Of a DNA stretch of 64,000 nt, positions 31,645-42,938 are shown one piece after another. This DNA comes from Ottelia alismoides (lineage: Eukaryota; Streptophyta; Magnoliopsida; Alismatales; Hydrocharitaceae), in contig JAZKJV010002949.1 of assembly GCA_037367405.1 (NCBI GenBank), forward strand, positions 310,001-374,000, written 5' to 3'. The position numbers and the translations under genes are program-made. The stretch's first letter is position 1. Each line of letters starts with the position of its first letter. The notes under the pieces are model-generated. The model was not told the origin of the DNA, ran no database searches, and worked only from the letters and a program-made list of their open reading frames with translations.

Positions 31645-33812
31645 TGAAGAATCTCTGATTCATCATCACTATATTCAATTATTATCCTCTGAGCTTAAAT
31701 AAAGCAATAAAATGCGCAGTTAATTCTCTTTAATTAACATTTAGCCCTCGGTTAATAACTAACCCTAATTATTGTATAAAAATAATACCATTTTCTTTTC
31801 TTTATTTTCCTTATTTTGTTCTTATCAAAAATTTCAAAAATAATAGATTAAATATTGTATATATTTATTTTGATTTTAAAAAAAATCAAAAATACAAAAA
31901 AATACAAAAAGAATTAAAAGGGTGTTTTTATTTATTAAAAATAATTGTCAAAAAATTTATTTTGTTCATTTAATCTCTTTTGACTTTTTGTTTATCATGA
32001 AACTTGTAACTCATCGAGATATACAATTTTCAGTTTTAATTTTTTTATTATAATTTTGCTTTCTTTTATTCTTTTGTATTTTCTCTTTATTTTTTGATTT
32101 TGAATAAATCCATTAGGCTACATAACGCTCTCTGGAGCCGCCATACGGCCCACTCCCCTTGCGCTACCCGCCACTTCCCTCCGCTGCTGGATCAAATCCC
32201 ATGATCTGATCTAGGTCGTCCCTTCGCGAACCACACCTCGCTCTAAGGCGTGCGATGAGATCCCTTGATCTCATCCCAGCCGTTCCTCCCCATCTTCACC
32301 ACAATAATTAGATCGCAAGATCCAACGATCGCCACCTCGTCTCCCACCTCCAGCTTCTCTTTCTCTCTCACGTAACGCCTCGTAGTCCATCTCCCCCTTC
32401 TATTTTTAGCACCCTCTTCAAGCCGCCTCTCCATGACCTAATGACACCTCCACGTAGCCCTAATTTCCACCATCCCCGCCCGACCATCAACGCACCACGA
32501 CCTAAAGCCTAGGGCCAACGTTGGCCATTACAACCCCCCTCCCACCTATAACGGCCAACCTCCACCTATAAAACCCCTACCTCCGACCACTTCACAACCC
32601 ATCCACCAATCCGTGGAGCATCGCCTAGACTTTCTTCCCCTCCTCGTGATAGGAGGAGGTGGAATCGAAGGGCCATTGTGGTTGTCGCCTCCTGGTGTAT
32701 TGTTGGTTGCCATAGCCAAGTCACGGTGGCTCCGCCGCTGTTTGAGCTTCGAGGCTCGGCTACCCTCGACTCGACGAGCAACGACCCGAGTAGCCTCCGT
32801 CACTAAGCCCAAGCCATATCCTCCGCTCCACCGTCTTCTCAAACTAGGTATGATTTCCTTTTTCTCTTTCTTTTGCTTTCTTTTATTTTTCTAGACACGC
32901 ACAAACCTCCCACGTTGATCAATGCATCACCACATTCGTCGACCCCCCTCTCTTTCGCGGGAGGTCCAGATCACCTTCTCGTTCCTTTTCGCTATCCCTA
33001 TTCTAGGCCATCTCCTCTGCTACATGTGGAGGCGATCACACCATGAGCTCCACCCTCTCCGCCCGATAGCCTACCACTCTAGCCACTCACGCTTCAGCTA
33101 TCTCCCCTCTAACCCTTTATCCAACTATTTAATGCTCTATCTAGTGGCGATAATTCACTGATTTGGCACTTTATCTGGTAGGTTAAATTTTAAACATCTT
33201 AAGTGTCCATTGCTCTTTAATTAAATGCTAGTAATTGAATTATAAATCATTTTTGTGCATCAAATGCTAATGAAATTGACCCCCTCTCTTGATGCTCACT
33301 GATTAGATTAATTTGGGGTATATTCATGCATCGTATTCTGTTTGCATTGATTTGCATAATGTTGCACATTACATCGCTTTTAATTTGCATAAAACCAAAT
33401 AAAAAATGCATATTATTCGTGCATCACATGCATTGTATATCACTCTGTTGCATTATTTTATGTATGATATTTATCATCATTATGTAATATTGTACCGTTG
33501 CCTTGTCTTCCATGATTTTTTGCATTATTGTTTGCATCATTTTATGCATCATTATTTGCATTATTTTGTGTACATATGTGCATCATATATCTGCCTGGAG
33601 ACCTAGGTCAAGGAAATAAATCGCTCAATTTTAAACATTGATTTCTGATTAATCTTCGAGGAGATTTGTGTCCATGTGTTCGACCTTGGTATGCTAGCCA
33701 AGTCAATTTTCATCATATATTCAAATGTGTGGTCAATTCTGCATAAATATATCTTCCCTTCCTGTACTTCGATAAAACAACGATATTAAAGAGACGATTT
33801 TGCGATTTATCA
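31645..33812 (+). repeat. 3' LTR of LARD-2
   Basis: TGAAGAATCTCTG ... GCGATTTATCA, preceded by the polypurine tract TTTAAGTGTAGGGGA. It aligns with the 5' LTR but lacks the segment equivalent to about 24485-25200; the join is near 33118-33135 (AACCCTTTATCC then TATTTAATGCTC). Confidence 0.82.
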
Positions 33813-33878
33813 TTGTCTCTTCCAGAGGAGTCGAGGAAGGTTGAGTTCTGCACAGGTTGCGGAGAAGTACACCCATTA
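33791..33878 (+). repeat. ~88-bp duplication flanking copia D, left copy
   Basis: Includes the last 22 bases of the LARD-2 3' LTR and 66 bases beyond (TCTTCCAGAGGAGTCGAGGA ... GTACACCCATTA). The same order occurs at 38926-39016, on the other side of copia D, with about 10% differences. Confidence 0.85.
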
Positions 33879-33879
33879 A

Positions 33880-34022
33880 TGTTGAGATATTTGCTATCTT
33901 TCTTATTGTTTTCTTATTATCTATTTATTGTCTTCTTCATGTAATTTTCCCAATAGGTTCCTCTCCAATATAAGAGAACCCAAGTGCCTCTCATTAATGC
34001 AATTCATTCTTTTCCCTCTTCA
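33880..34022 (+). repeat. 5' LTR of copia D
   Basis: TGTTGAGATATTTGC to CCCTCTTCA; TATA-like CCAATATAAGAGAACCC near 33965. Confidence 0.88.
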
Positions 34023-34037
34023 TGGTATCAGAGCGAC
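34023..34037 (+). other. Primer-binding site of copia D
   Basis: TGGTATCAGAGCGAC directly after the LTR, the initiator tRNA-Met type, followed by a C-rich leader of ~500 bp (34038-34535). Confidence 0.92.
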
Positions 34038-34535
34038 TGTCCTAGACCGGCATTCAGATATCCCGCCCTAACCCTAAACCTACCTGCTCCCCTCCTCCCT
34101 ACACCACCACCGACTCTCCAGGTCATCGCTGCCCAGGTTGTCGACCGCCTAGGCCGCTACCAAGGCTCCTCTGGCTGCCCAGGTTGCTGCCCCATAGTTG
34201 CCCGGACCGCTCGGGCCACCGCCCGACTCCTCCTGTGCCGTGCAGGCAATCCCCAGATCGCCCAGGCCCCCCGGCTCTCCCAGGTTGCCGTCGATCCTCC
34301 AGTGTACCTCTGGGCACCTCTACGGCTCGATCCACAGTTTAATTCGGACTGATTTTGAATAGGAAACATGATTTCATACATATAAATTGAGTTTTCCTAC
34401 CCTAGAGAGCAACGAAGATTGATGAGGATGGTTGTATGAGTCTACACGTACAACCAATCCTTTGTATTATCGCGTAGACTTGTTTATATCAGTCTACTAC
34501 CCAGTTGAGTTCCATTGTTCGACCGTTTTTCCATC

Positions 34536-35340
34536 ATGTCAAAGAACAAGGATGATATTTTTTCGTCTGGAGCCTTCAAGGACTTGGCTCTCGTCGTTAA
34601 GATGGATGGGACCAACTCTGACTTGTGGTCCATGCAGTTTCTCACCCTCATGCAGTGCAACAACAAGGAGCACATCCTGACAGATCCAGAGCTAATGGAT
34701 AAGACTAGGGCAAATGCTTCTTGGAAGCAAGATGACGCTTATGCGCATGTTTGGCTTTGTGGGACCCTCACTACAGAGACAACCAATGATATTATGAATC
34801 AGCCTACTACCAAGGCAATGTGGGACACTTTGGCATCTACATATGCTCAAGCGAAAAATGAGGCCAAGATTCTTCAACTATAGTTCGATATCTACAATGC
34901 CAAGCAGAATGACAGTCTTCTACACATGTACCACTCTTCGCTCCGTAGCATGTTCGAGAAGCTTCATAGCTACATGCCTATTAGGATATCTATTGAGCAA
35001 CAAAAGACATATATGAACTTCATGATGGTTGGAGTTTTCATGGTTGGACTTGATACAGAGTATGATGTTATGCGTACTTAGCTTCTTGCCGGAGCTACCA
35101 TACCTCCCATAGAGGAGGCCTATACATGTCTCAGTAGGATTATAATACCTTCTACAGCCACTTCTCTGTCCTCTTCAGCGATGGTCGCTTCTCGTGGCCG
35201 AGGAGGGGACAATCCATTCTAGAGGACGCACCCCTCGTGGCAGATGCGGTGGACGTCGGCGTGGCCCTTGCTCTTACTATTGTAAGCCTGGACATGCAAA
35301 GGATACATGCTACCATAAGCATTGATATATTACTTCTGGT
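34536..35340 (+). pseudogene. Copia D gag
   Basis: From ATG 34536: VVKMDGTNSDLWSMQF, MWDTLASTYAQAKNE, then a stop at about 34881. It continues in frame with FEKLHSYMP, another stop near 35080, a Gly/Arg-rich stretch and a zinc-knuckle trace (CKPGHAKDTCY near 35280). Compared with element A gag it has kept its full length but has at least three stops. Confidence 0.88.
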
Positions 35341-35519
35341 CACGTAGCAACAGATTGCGCCCTCAGAGACTCTAGCTTCCCAGGTCGATCCTTACATTGA
35401 TGATATTGTCTCTCGTATTCGAGAGATCATGACTCCTACTACTGGTACCACTACTACAGATACTGCAGCCACAGTCAGAGCCTCTTCAAACTCCTCAAGT
35501 ATCGCCTATGCTTTTACTG

Positions 35520-36600
35520 GTAGTATTGCTGCAGACATGACAGAGTGGATTATGGATTCGGGTGCTTCTCACCACCTGTGTGGAGACAGAGCATAACTGA
35601 GGTCCTACAAGACCATACCACCAGGCAGATGGGTTGTCATTACTAATGGCGACTACTTACCCATTATAGGACATGGGAGGTGCTTTTGACACCGTCCATG
35701 CACCTTTAGAATGTTTTATATACTCCTGACTTTCAAATGAATTTACTTTCCATTAGTCAGATTACTAAGGATCTGCATTGTCATGTCAATTTTTATCCTT
35801 CGTCTCTTATATTTCAGGACATACGCACGGGCAAGGTGATTGAATGTGGTCGTGAGTAGCGGAGGCTCTACAGACTGGTCCAACCTCCTCATGTTGGTGT
35901 TTCTACTATACCTACTGGACCAGTCTCTTTATATCTGTGGCATCTTCGTTTTGGCCTCCTTCCTCTGAGGTTGATGATTTTTCTAGACTTTCCTTCGTCT
36001 TTTTATTGAAGAACAAGTCTGAGGCCGGATCTATTATCAAATATTTTATTAATGAGATAAAAAACATTTTTCTACCAATGTCAAATATCTTCGTTCTGAT
36101 AGCTTTCTGAATTTCTTAGATCTCTTAGCATTGTTCACCAAACCTCATGTGCAGATACTTCCCATCAGAACAAGGTTGCCGAGCGCAAATGTCACTTACT
36201 TGATGTAACTAGAACCTTGTTGATACGGAGTCATGCTCCTCACGCTTACTGGAGCGATGATGTCCTTACGTTTTACAATCTGGTGAACCGCATGCCCTCG
36301 GGCCTCGTCTATGTTGGGAGAGAAGATTCCTTTCTCTATCGTGTTTCCTGAAAATGATCTTTTTGCCTTACACCTCGTGTGTTCAGATATGTTGCTTATG
36401 TTCATGATGTCTCTCCAGGACGTGACAAGCTCTCTCCCAAAGCTATCAAGTACGTGTTTGTCGGCTACTCTCGTTCCTAGAAGGGATATGTTGCTTTTAT
36501 CCGCTAAGGCGGAAATACTTTGTCAATACTGACGTTACTTTCTTTGAGTCTATTATGTATTTTTCTCCTACAAGTGACTGAGTAGTCCCATCTAGCTCTA
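35520..36600 (+). pseudogene. Copia D protease and integrase, internally deleted
   Basis: The protease keeps EWIMDSGASHHLCGD (about 35540-35585). Pre-integrase ends at LWHLRFGLLPLR (about 35940-35968), after which the sequence jumps to VDDFSRLSFVFLLKNKSE, so ~200 bp with the Cys-rich part of the zinc-binding region and the first catalytic Asp are missing. Weak remains of the DNxxE block and of the GVAERKH block follow in changing frames, then VTFFESIMYFSPTSD near 36530-36580. Confidence 0.85.
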
Positions 36601-38010
36601 ACGATGAGATCTACATGCTTCCACCTCTCTCTACTCCTATTCTACCACCACCTCCTCAACTACCACCACCATCTACACCTACTCTTGCCACTAAACCTAC
36701 TCCCGCGGTTCCACCTCCTACTGTTACTCAGTTTTTGCCACATGTTTTTACTCATAGGTATCGCCTGGTTCCCCCTGCTCACAAGTCTTGTCCATTATCT
36801 AGCACACCTCATGTATGTAATGAGCACATTGTTTCTACTGATGGCACTACTGAGTTGTCTGTGTAGTAGAATTCCATACAGGATGAGCAGGTGCCCTCTC
36901 CAGAAGGGAACTTACAGGCTCAGAACTTGGCAAACGATCTTGATGTGTCAATTGCTCTACGAAAATTGAAACGTACATGTGCTACTTATCCTCTTGCAAC
37001 CCAGGTTTCCTTGAGAAGAGTGTCAGAGGATCTCGAGAGGTTTACCTTGGCACTATCAGTCGTGGAGATATCACAAACATATCATGAGGCTCTTCAAAAC
37101 AGTTAGTGGAGGTTGGCCGTAGAGGAGGAGATGGCCACGCTACAGTCACGTGGTATATGGAGTTTTCTTTATGCTCCAGTAGACGCATCCGTTGTGGGAT
37201 GCAAATGGGTATTCACTGTGAAAGACCGTGCAGATGGCAGTGTGGATCGCTATGAGGTGAGACTTGTGGCACATGGGTTCATCCAGACATATGGGGTGGA
37301 CGATCAGGATACTTTCTCTCCAGTTGCCAGACATTCTACTTTGTGTATTCTATTTTCTGTTGCTGTGACACGAGATTGGCCCCTTTATCAGCTTGATGTG
37401 AATAATGTCTTCCTTTATGGTGATCTACAAGCGGAGGCCTACATGCAGCAACCACATGGGTTTGCTGCTGAGGGGGAGTGTCAGAAGGTTTGTAGGATAC
37501 ATAAGGCTATCTATGGCCTTAAGCAGAGTCCAAGTGCATGGTTCCAAAAGCTCTCGGACTTGATAGAACATTAGGGGTTTGTGAGATCGATTGTCAATCA
37601 CTCTTTGTTTGTACAAATGACCTAGAGAGGTACTATTGTCATTCTTATTTACGTTGATGGCATTATTATTACAGGGGATGACGAGTAGGGCACTCAAGGT
37701 TAGCGATTGGTGACCAAGGACCTTGGTAATTTATTGTACTTCCTTAGATTGGAGTTTGACAGGAACTAGTGATTTCTTGTGATGACCCAGAAGAAGTACG
37801 TTACATATCTTCTTTTAGAGACATGCATAACAGATTGGAGACCCGCCACTACTCTTATTGACCCAAGCATGAATCTTTATGATGATGACACTGAGGAGGT
37901 CGACAAGAGGAGATACAGGAAGCTTGTTGGCAAGCTATTGTATGTGACTATTACTAGGCCCGTCATATCCTTTAGCATGAGAAAAGTGAGTCAGTTTATG
38001 GAGTAGTCCA
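36601..38010 (+). pseudogene. Copia D linker and reverse transcriptase
   Basis: Pro-rich linker (36610-36800), then RT_2 from about 37080: DASVVGCKWVF, FSPVARHSTL, YQLDVNNVFLYGDL, IYGLKQSPSAWFQKL. The catalytic box reads YVDGII instead of YVDDI (about 37650-37667), so one active-site Asp is lost. At least six stops or frame changes occur between 37090 and 37770; the thumb/connection part VTKDLGNLLYFLRLEF and KLLYVTITRP follows. Confidence 0.9.
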
Positions 38011-38766
38011 TACATGTACATATGGATGCAGTCCATATGATTTTGAGGTATCTGAAGACATCACTAGGTACGAGACTTCTTTTCAATAAAGGCACATCTT
38101 TCTCAATTACAACGTGCGCAGCTGCAAATTATGCTGGATGTCCAAAGGATAGGAAGTCTTATTCAGACTTCGTTGTGTTCAAAGGGAATTCTCTGGTTTC
38201 ATGGAAGGGAAAGAAATAGACCGGGGTTGCTAGATCGAGTGCTGAGACAGAATATATGGCCATGACACATGTTAGCACAGAGATAATGTGGATCAGATAT
38301 GTTGTTACTAACCTGAGTATAGAGGTGCCTCTCCCATGCACCTCTAATGTGATAATCAAGCTGCTCTTTTCATTGCCAACAACCCAACCTTTCATGAGAG
38401 GACCAAGCACATAGAGGTGGATTGTCACTACACTCGTGACATGATACATAAGGGTCTTATCGCCACTACGCATGTCAGCTCTGGAGACCATGGGATCAAA
38501 TTTCGCCAAAATTCAGCCGAATTTTGGTTTCAGTGGATGACCGAAATTCGACCGAAATGGCCGACCGAAATTTGGGGTCATAGTTCAAAAAACAAACGAA
38601 ATGACCGAAATTTCGTTTTGACCAGTCATCGAAACCAAATCAAAATCCGACATTTAAGGCCTTGCTGGATACCAGACAATAGATGTTCTTACTAAGGCCC
38701 TAGCCAGAGGGGCTTATTAGAGATGTTGTTCCAAGCTGAGTCTGATCGATATCTATGCTCCAGCTT
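38011..38766 (+). pseudogene. Copia D RNase H, interrupted
   Basis: MILRYLKTS, AANYAGCPKDRKS (first Asp changed to Ala), [26 protein letters not shown] and ATTHVSSGD are readable up to 38490. A 184-bp insertion follows, after which [19 protein letters not shown] sequence resumes to the polypurine tract GAGGGGGAG (38767-38775). Confidence 0.88.
38491..38674. mobile_element. 184-bp insertion with ACCA duplication
   Basis: Removing it restores the frame S-S-G-D-Q-T-I-D-V of RNase H across GGAG-ACCA-GACA. ACCA stands at both edges (38487-38490 and 38671-38674). The insert has repeated GACCGAAATT/CGAAATTTCG words and no clear terminal inverted repeat or ORF. Class not determined. Confidence 0.75.
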
Positions 38767-38775
38767 GAGGGGGAG

Positions 38776-38920
38776 TGTTGAGATCTTTGCTATCTTCCTG
38801 ACTTTTTTCTTACTATATATTTATTTTGTCTTCTTCACGTAATTTGCCCAATAGGTTCCTCTCCTTTATACGAGAACCCAAGGGCCTCTCACTAAAGAAA
38901 TTCGTTCTTTTTCCTTTTCA
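38776..38920 (+). repeat. 3' LTR of copia D
   Basis: TGTTGAGATCTTTGC to TTCCTTTTCA, aligned with 33880-34022 with many substitutions. The exact end could be 38920 or 38922. Confidence 0.85.
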
Positions 38921-38925
38921 CAGAG

Positions 38926-39016
38926 GAGGCGATTCTACGATTTATCATTGCCTCTTCCAGAGGAATCGAGGAAGGTTGAGTTCTCCACAGGCTGCAGAGA
39001 AGAAGTACACCCATTA
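38926..39016 (+). repeat. ~88-bp duplication flanking copia D, right copy
   Basis: GAGGCGATTCTACGATTTATCATTG-type start (LARD LTR tail) to CACCCATTA. See left copy 33791-33878. It directly abuts a copia gag relic at 39017. Confidence 0.85.
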
Positions 39017-39633
39017 GTAGTCTCAAGCTCTTGAAAATGATCACATATGACCTTGATGAATGATAGAGTATTAGACGTAAGGAACCAATCCTTCATAGTC
39101 TGAAAACAATGACGTATGCTGATAAGAGATCTGTAGACCTGCTACTCAGATCTCTTTGTGACCTCTTTGGGACAACAAGCTAGTTGAAAGATGGCAAGTT
39201 TCTCATAGAAGCTGCTAAGGTGTCAGTAATATTACACAAGTGGTCTTTACTTGAATAACAGACCAAATTTGCATGTAGATGTTGGTTAGCATGACTTGGT
39301 AATTCGTTGAGAGTAAGTTTGTGCCAATTCGATCCACATGTCCTCTACGATGTCTTCGTACAGGAGGTTCGCTATAATATGGGACTCAACATTATTGGTC
39401 ATTCATGTCATGACCTGATAATTGTCCCCAAGCTATGACTTGAAATCTTTGTATGCCTTTTTCATAGATTCCTTCGTAAGGATGGAGATTTTCCTTGGAC
39501 CGCTAATGAACACCTTAAAAGCCCGAGACCAGATCACCTACTTAGCTATGCCATTGAGTTTAATAGATGTCCCATGAACCATCATAGAAGATGTTGAGAA
39601 TAGGGATTTGTTCCTAGTAGAATTCGTTGCCAT
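39017..39633 (-). pseudogene. Copia gag relic of the palindrome-flanking element
   Basis: Minus strand from ATG 39633: MVHGTSIKLNGIAK, then IWSRAFKVFISGPRK, YQVMT, and EDIVEDMWIELAQTYSQRIT. These are the blocks of copia gag (UBN2): L-N-G-x-N-Y, W-S-R-A-V, V-W-x-x-L. There are several stops. Downstream domains are missing because the sequence is cut by the duplication at 39016. Confidence 0.8.
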
Positions 39634-40139
39634 TGTGATCAAAGTGAGAGATCAAACAAGTTATTGATCTTTTAGTTATGCATGTGAAGAGACTAGAAGT
39701 GCTACACCAATTAGCCTCCACGGCTAGAAACACCTTGAAAGAAGGTTGACAGTGAGTGGAGTCCCTTAGAACACAACAGGTGATGACACACGAATTCCTG
39801 GAGGGACTGGAAATGTGCGAGAATGATTGTGCCCCTTGGAACATGATGGAGCAGGGCCCCTAGCAGAGATCCAGGTGGCGATCCCACGAAGACGGCAGGC
39901 GAAGGCCCCCTTGGTGCAAGAGGGCTAGGGCCCACAATGGTCCTAGCGGCACCTAGAATTGCTAATAATTGTTCGATGGGAAGGAGTCCCATGCGGGACC
40001 TTGCAGTAGTGAGAAAGACCTGCGCAAGGCCTAGAAAGAGAGAGAGAGGATCGTGCAGCTCAACTCGATGGGACAGAGTTGCTGCATGAAGGAGACGCGC
40101 GCGGAAGGGCTGGAGGTGGCAATATGAATTAAGGTCTGT
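39634..40139 (-). other. Leader of the palindrome-flanking copia element, left copy
   Basis: Non-coding 5' leader between PBS and gag start; C-rich on the minus strand. Mirror-related, with clear divergence, to 46311-46679. Confidence 0.75.
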
Positions 40140-40152
40140 CACTTTGATATCA
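40140..40152 (-). other. Degenerate primer-binding site, left copy
   Basis: Minus-strand TGATATCAAAGTG next to the LTR, a diverged form of TGGTATCAGAG. Confidence 0.65.
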
Positions 40153-40331
40153 TGTGGAGAATAGTTATAGAATGAATGGAATGATTTACTCAAGGGGTAT
40201 AGGGTTTCTTATATAGTGTGAAATCCTAAAGCCCAAGTGGTGATAATTACATAACAAACCTTGAAGGGCCTCAGAACTCCATAAAAGATAATGAGAATAA
40301 ATTAACAGAAGACAATCTAATAGTTTCAACA
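40153..40331 (-). repeat. Copia LTR at left edge of palindrome
   Basis: Minus strand TGTTGAAACTATTAGATTG ... TATTCTCCACA, 179 bp, with ACTATATAAGAAACCC as TATA box. It overlaps the outermost 11 bases of the palindrome arm. Its mirror partner is at 46015-46296. Confidence 0.8.
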
Positions 40332-40762
40332 CCTAAAATACAAGCCTTATACATCGGATATACCCATCAAATATTATGCTTCATCCACTTGCATCTATCC
40401 CTCCATCAACCAGTAGGTGAGGTCCCAAATGGCTAAGTACCACAAAGATAACAATCACCATCTCATATTCCAATGCAGGCTTCGATTATGAAATCTTCAT
40501 TACATAAGTGTGAGAACACCGGTGTATGAACTATGGAGAGACTTGTTTGTGTACTATTTGTAAGCACAACTTAAGCGTTCTATGGATATTACCTTGGAGA
40601 TAGAAAGCAATGTACACGCTAGATATAGCTTATCTGGCACTTTACGTGTTTGTTATTGAAAAAATTCCTCAAGAGATCATGGTGTTGGTGGTGGAACAAG
40701 AAACTAAAGTGACATTGGCTCAAGAAGACCATTAGACGGAGAGAGAAATCTTAGGTAAATTC

Positions 40763-41360
40763 AATGGGAAAGAAAGGTATGTATTCAAAGGAGTTTACAT
40801 ATGTATGTGTTTTGAGCTTGAATCGTAGCGACAATACCCCCTTTAATGTCGACCATACACTAATAAAACACTCAGTTGCCCAAGCAACAAGTTCATCTCT
40901 TCGTCACTCTATCATGTGAACGAAGGAAACACACCACAAAAACAGAATGAAAAATATGATAGATCAAGCAATCAAGAAACACAACCTCAACAAACATTTT
41001 CTTATCAAGAACATAAGAGAGCACGTACTTGATAAGATAGGTAACGATGAGAATGACATCTGTCTAATAGGTAGGAGGTACATTGGTATAAAACAGTAAC
41101 GTTTGCACGACATCGAAAATGTGTTTGTGCTTAAGCTCATCAATCCCATTTCGTTGAGAAGCATGATCACATATAGTATGATGCACAATACCATATGAGC
41201 AGTAAAAATCATGCAAGATGGAAGAGCCGGTTCTCGAGCATTGTCGAGGAGAAACACATTTACATACACATCAAAATGCATCTTTATTTCTTTACCAAAA
41301 TTAATGTTGACAGTCCTAGACGTTTTCCTTCTCAACATGTAGTCGTGATATTCATTTAAT
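40763..41360 (-). pseudogene. Copia integrase relic, left arm
   Basis: Mirror copy of 44943-45540; see that entry for the motifs. Confidence 0.78.
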
Positions 41361-41566
41361 GAATTCGTAGTTGATCCCTAGTCTCTAATGATCACCCGTG
41401 GACTGTTCAAAAAAAGTTACGACAAAGAGCTTCATGTTGTACCACTGGTGTTTCCATCCAAAGTATGAGGGAACTTGTGCACTTACATGGCATCAAACAA
41501 ATGACTTCTACGCACATTCCCTTTGGCACACAACACTGCATTACATGTCCAAACAACAGTCGGTTT

Positions 41567-41880
41567 CAGGGGCGGAACTAGCATATAGTTTGGGGGGGCC
41601 ATGGCCCCTCCTTAATTGTTACATTTCTCTTATATAATGTTATTAAATTTTGATATGGCCCCTGCTTAAGTATTAAATATATAGCAAGCAATGTCGAGTA
41701 GTATCACTAAATGCTGATTGTCGCACTGGAAAAGTCTTATTATCTCTACCCAACAAACCAGGGTTCGAATCCCTTACATGTATATTTTGTTAGAAAATTG
41801 GTTTTGCTCACTTTATCTCCCTCTATCATTTATTTTGTTTAGTTGGCCCCCCCTTCCTAAAATTCCTGGTTCCGCCCCTG
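41567..41880. mobile_element. Non-autonomous hAT element, 314 bp, left arm
   Basis: Ends CAGGGGCGGAAC ... GTTCCGCCCCTG are inverted repeats of 12 bp, like the petunia dTph1 terminus (CAGGGGCGGAGC, from family knowledge). It is flanked by an exact 8-bp TSD GTCGGTTT (41559-41566 and 41881-41888), the hAT size. No transposase ORF. It contains a tRNA-like B box AGGGTTCGAATCCC near 41760. Confidence 0.93.
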
Positions 41881-42190
41881 GTCGGTTTCCTCTCAACAAG
41901 TCTATTCTGGTGAGGGGTCTCCGCTTAGAAGTGTTCATAACTTTTCCTACATCAAGATTGAAGCACGTTGCATGGAAAAAAAGTAAAAACATTTTTTACT
42001 TTATTATAAATGATCAGCCCTACTTCGATCATTTATTAGGACTACTGTGTATTTGAACCCCATCAAATCATACATTTGAACAGACCCTCTGACGAATACA
42101 GATAACAACATACCTAATGGACTCACAGAACTCTCAAACAGATCAAGTTTACAGACAAGAACTAGTACTCTCAGACGTCTAGGTATTGAT

Positions 42191-42196
42191 TTTATT
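42191..42196 (-). terminator. Polyadenylation signal of the left-arm gene
   Basis: AATAAA on the minus strand, 66-71 bases beyond the stop codon; mirror of 44107-44112. Confidence 0.5.
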
Positions 42197-42262
42197 TAGC
42201 CGTTAAGAAGGTAAACCGAGGTACAACAGGAGATAAGGGGCTCGTGGTGAGGATCCTACAGA

Positions 42263-42866
42263 TCAAGCGGACAGCAAGAGCTCCGTTGTGCGCGAAAACA
42301 CAGTAGCAAAGACAAGCGCAAACGCAGTAATGACAGTGACAAGCTCGGCCCTGGCGAAGTGCGAGGTGCCCCGGAAGCACTTCGTTCCAAAAGCAACAGT
42401 CAACAAGGCAAGACCGCATGCCAGGCATAAAAAGCTTAGTGAGATGGATAGCGCACTTGCATCGCCATGGCCGACGTAGATCCCTGCCAATCCCGCAGTT
42501 ATGGGAATGAGTCCCACCTTGTACAGGGTGTCATAATCAGGGTCATTCCCATCGTCACTTGACGCAGGCCCCTGTCAGAAGAGATGCAAGTTCATATCAC
42601 AATCGACAATCAAGAAAGCAAGGAAGGATCAGTGAGATCCTTTATTCAGAAACTTACAGTCTCGACATCACCCGGACGGTTTTGTCGCTGCAGTGATGGC
42701 CACAAGAAGGATGACGGTGATTAGTAAAGACGGCTCGCGAGAGACAAAGGAAAGGGGGTCAGTGGATGAGCTCAAGTACCTTGACGAAGGCTAAGATCAA
42801 AGTAGCTGCTACAGATGGAGCTCCTATGAAGCACAGCAAGAGCACAGCAAGAACAAACCCGTCCAT
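42263..42866 (-). CDS. Predicted three-exon gene, small membrane protein, left copy
   Basis: Mirror image of 43437-44040 with the same exons (exon 1 42780-42866, exon 2 42658-42687, exon 3 42263-42571) and the same predicted 141-residue product. Transcribed away from the axis. No sequence difference from the right copy was seen, so expression of one copy cannot be told from the other by sequence. Confidence 0.55.
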
Positions 42867-42938
42867 GAGATTGTGGCAGATCGACCTAGGAGACGGATGG
42901 AACCCCTTTTTATAGACTCGTCACCTTAAAAAACCGGA

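Larger units (their letters stand above)
23027..33812 (+). mobile_element. LARD-2: non-autonomous gypsy-like LTR element with nested element C
   Basis: Same design as LARD-1: long LTRs (5' about 2.8 kb without the insertion; 3' 2168 bp because an internal segment corresponding to about 24485-25200 is missing), a gypsy-like PBS, a ~3.5-kb non-coding interior and a polypurine tract. A copia-type element C (25704-27980) lies in the 5' LTR. The flanks (CCCAG before, TTGTC after) do not form a TSD, so one end may be altered. The two LTRs are visibly diverged, so the insertion is old. Confidence 0.82.
33880..38920 (+). mobile_element. Copia element D, decayed Ty1/copia with both LTRs
   Basis: Both LTRs (~143-145 bp, TGTTGAGAT...TTCA), PBS, gag, protease, integrase, RT, RNase H and polypurine tract are recognisable in order, but with many stops and frameshifts. 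The pol is related to elements A and B (same motifs, lower identity), so it is another compact Ale/Retrofit-like family member. The LTRs differ at roughly one position in eight, so the insertion is old. No short TSD: instead an ~88-bp sequence is repeated on both sides. Confidence 0.93.

Noticed and set aside
40964..41338. 124-codon ORF (and mirror 44965-45339) as an independent gene
   Set aside because: Reading the neighbouring frames shows it is a frameshifted copia integrase core (DNARE, SQRNGIDELKHKH blocks).
41398..42056. Short ORFs across the hAT element and its flank
   Set aside because: They span element borders and contain no transposase motif (no hAT dimerisation or DDE residues).
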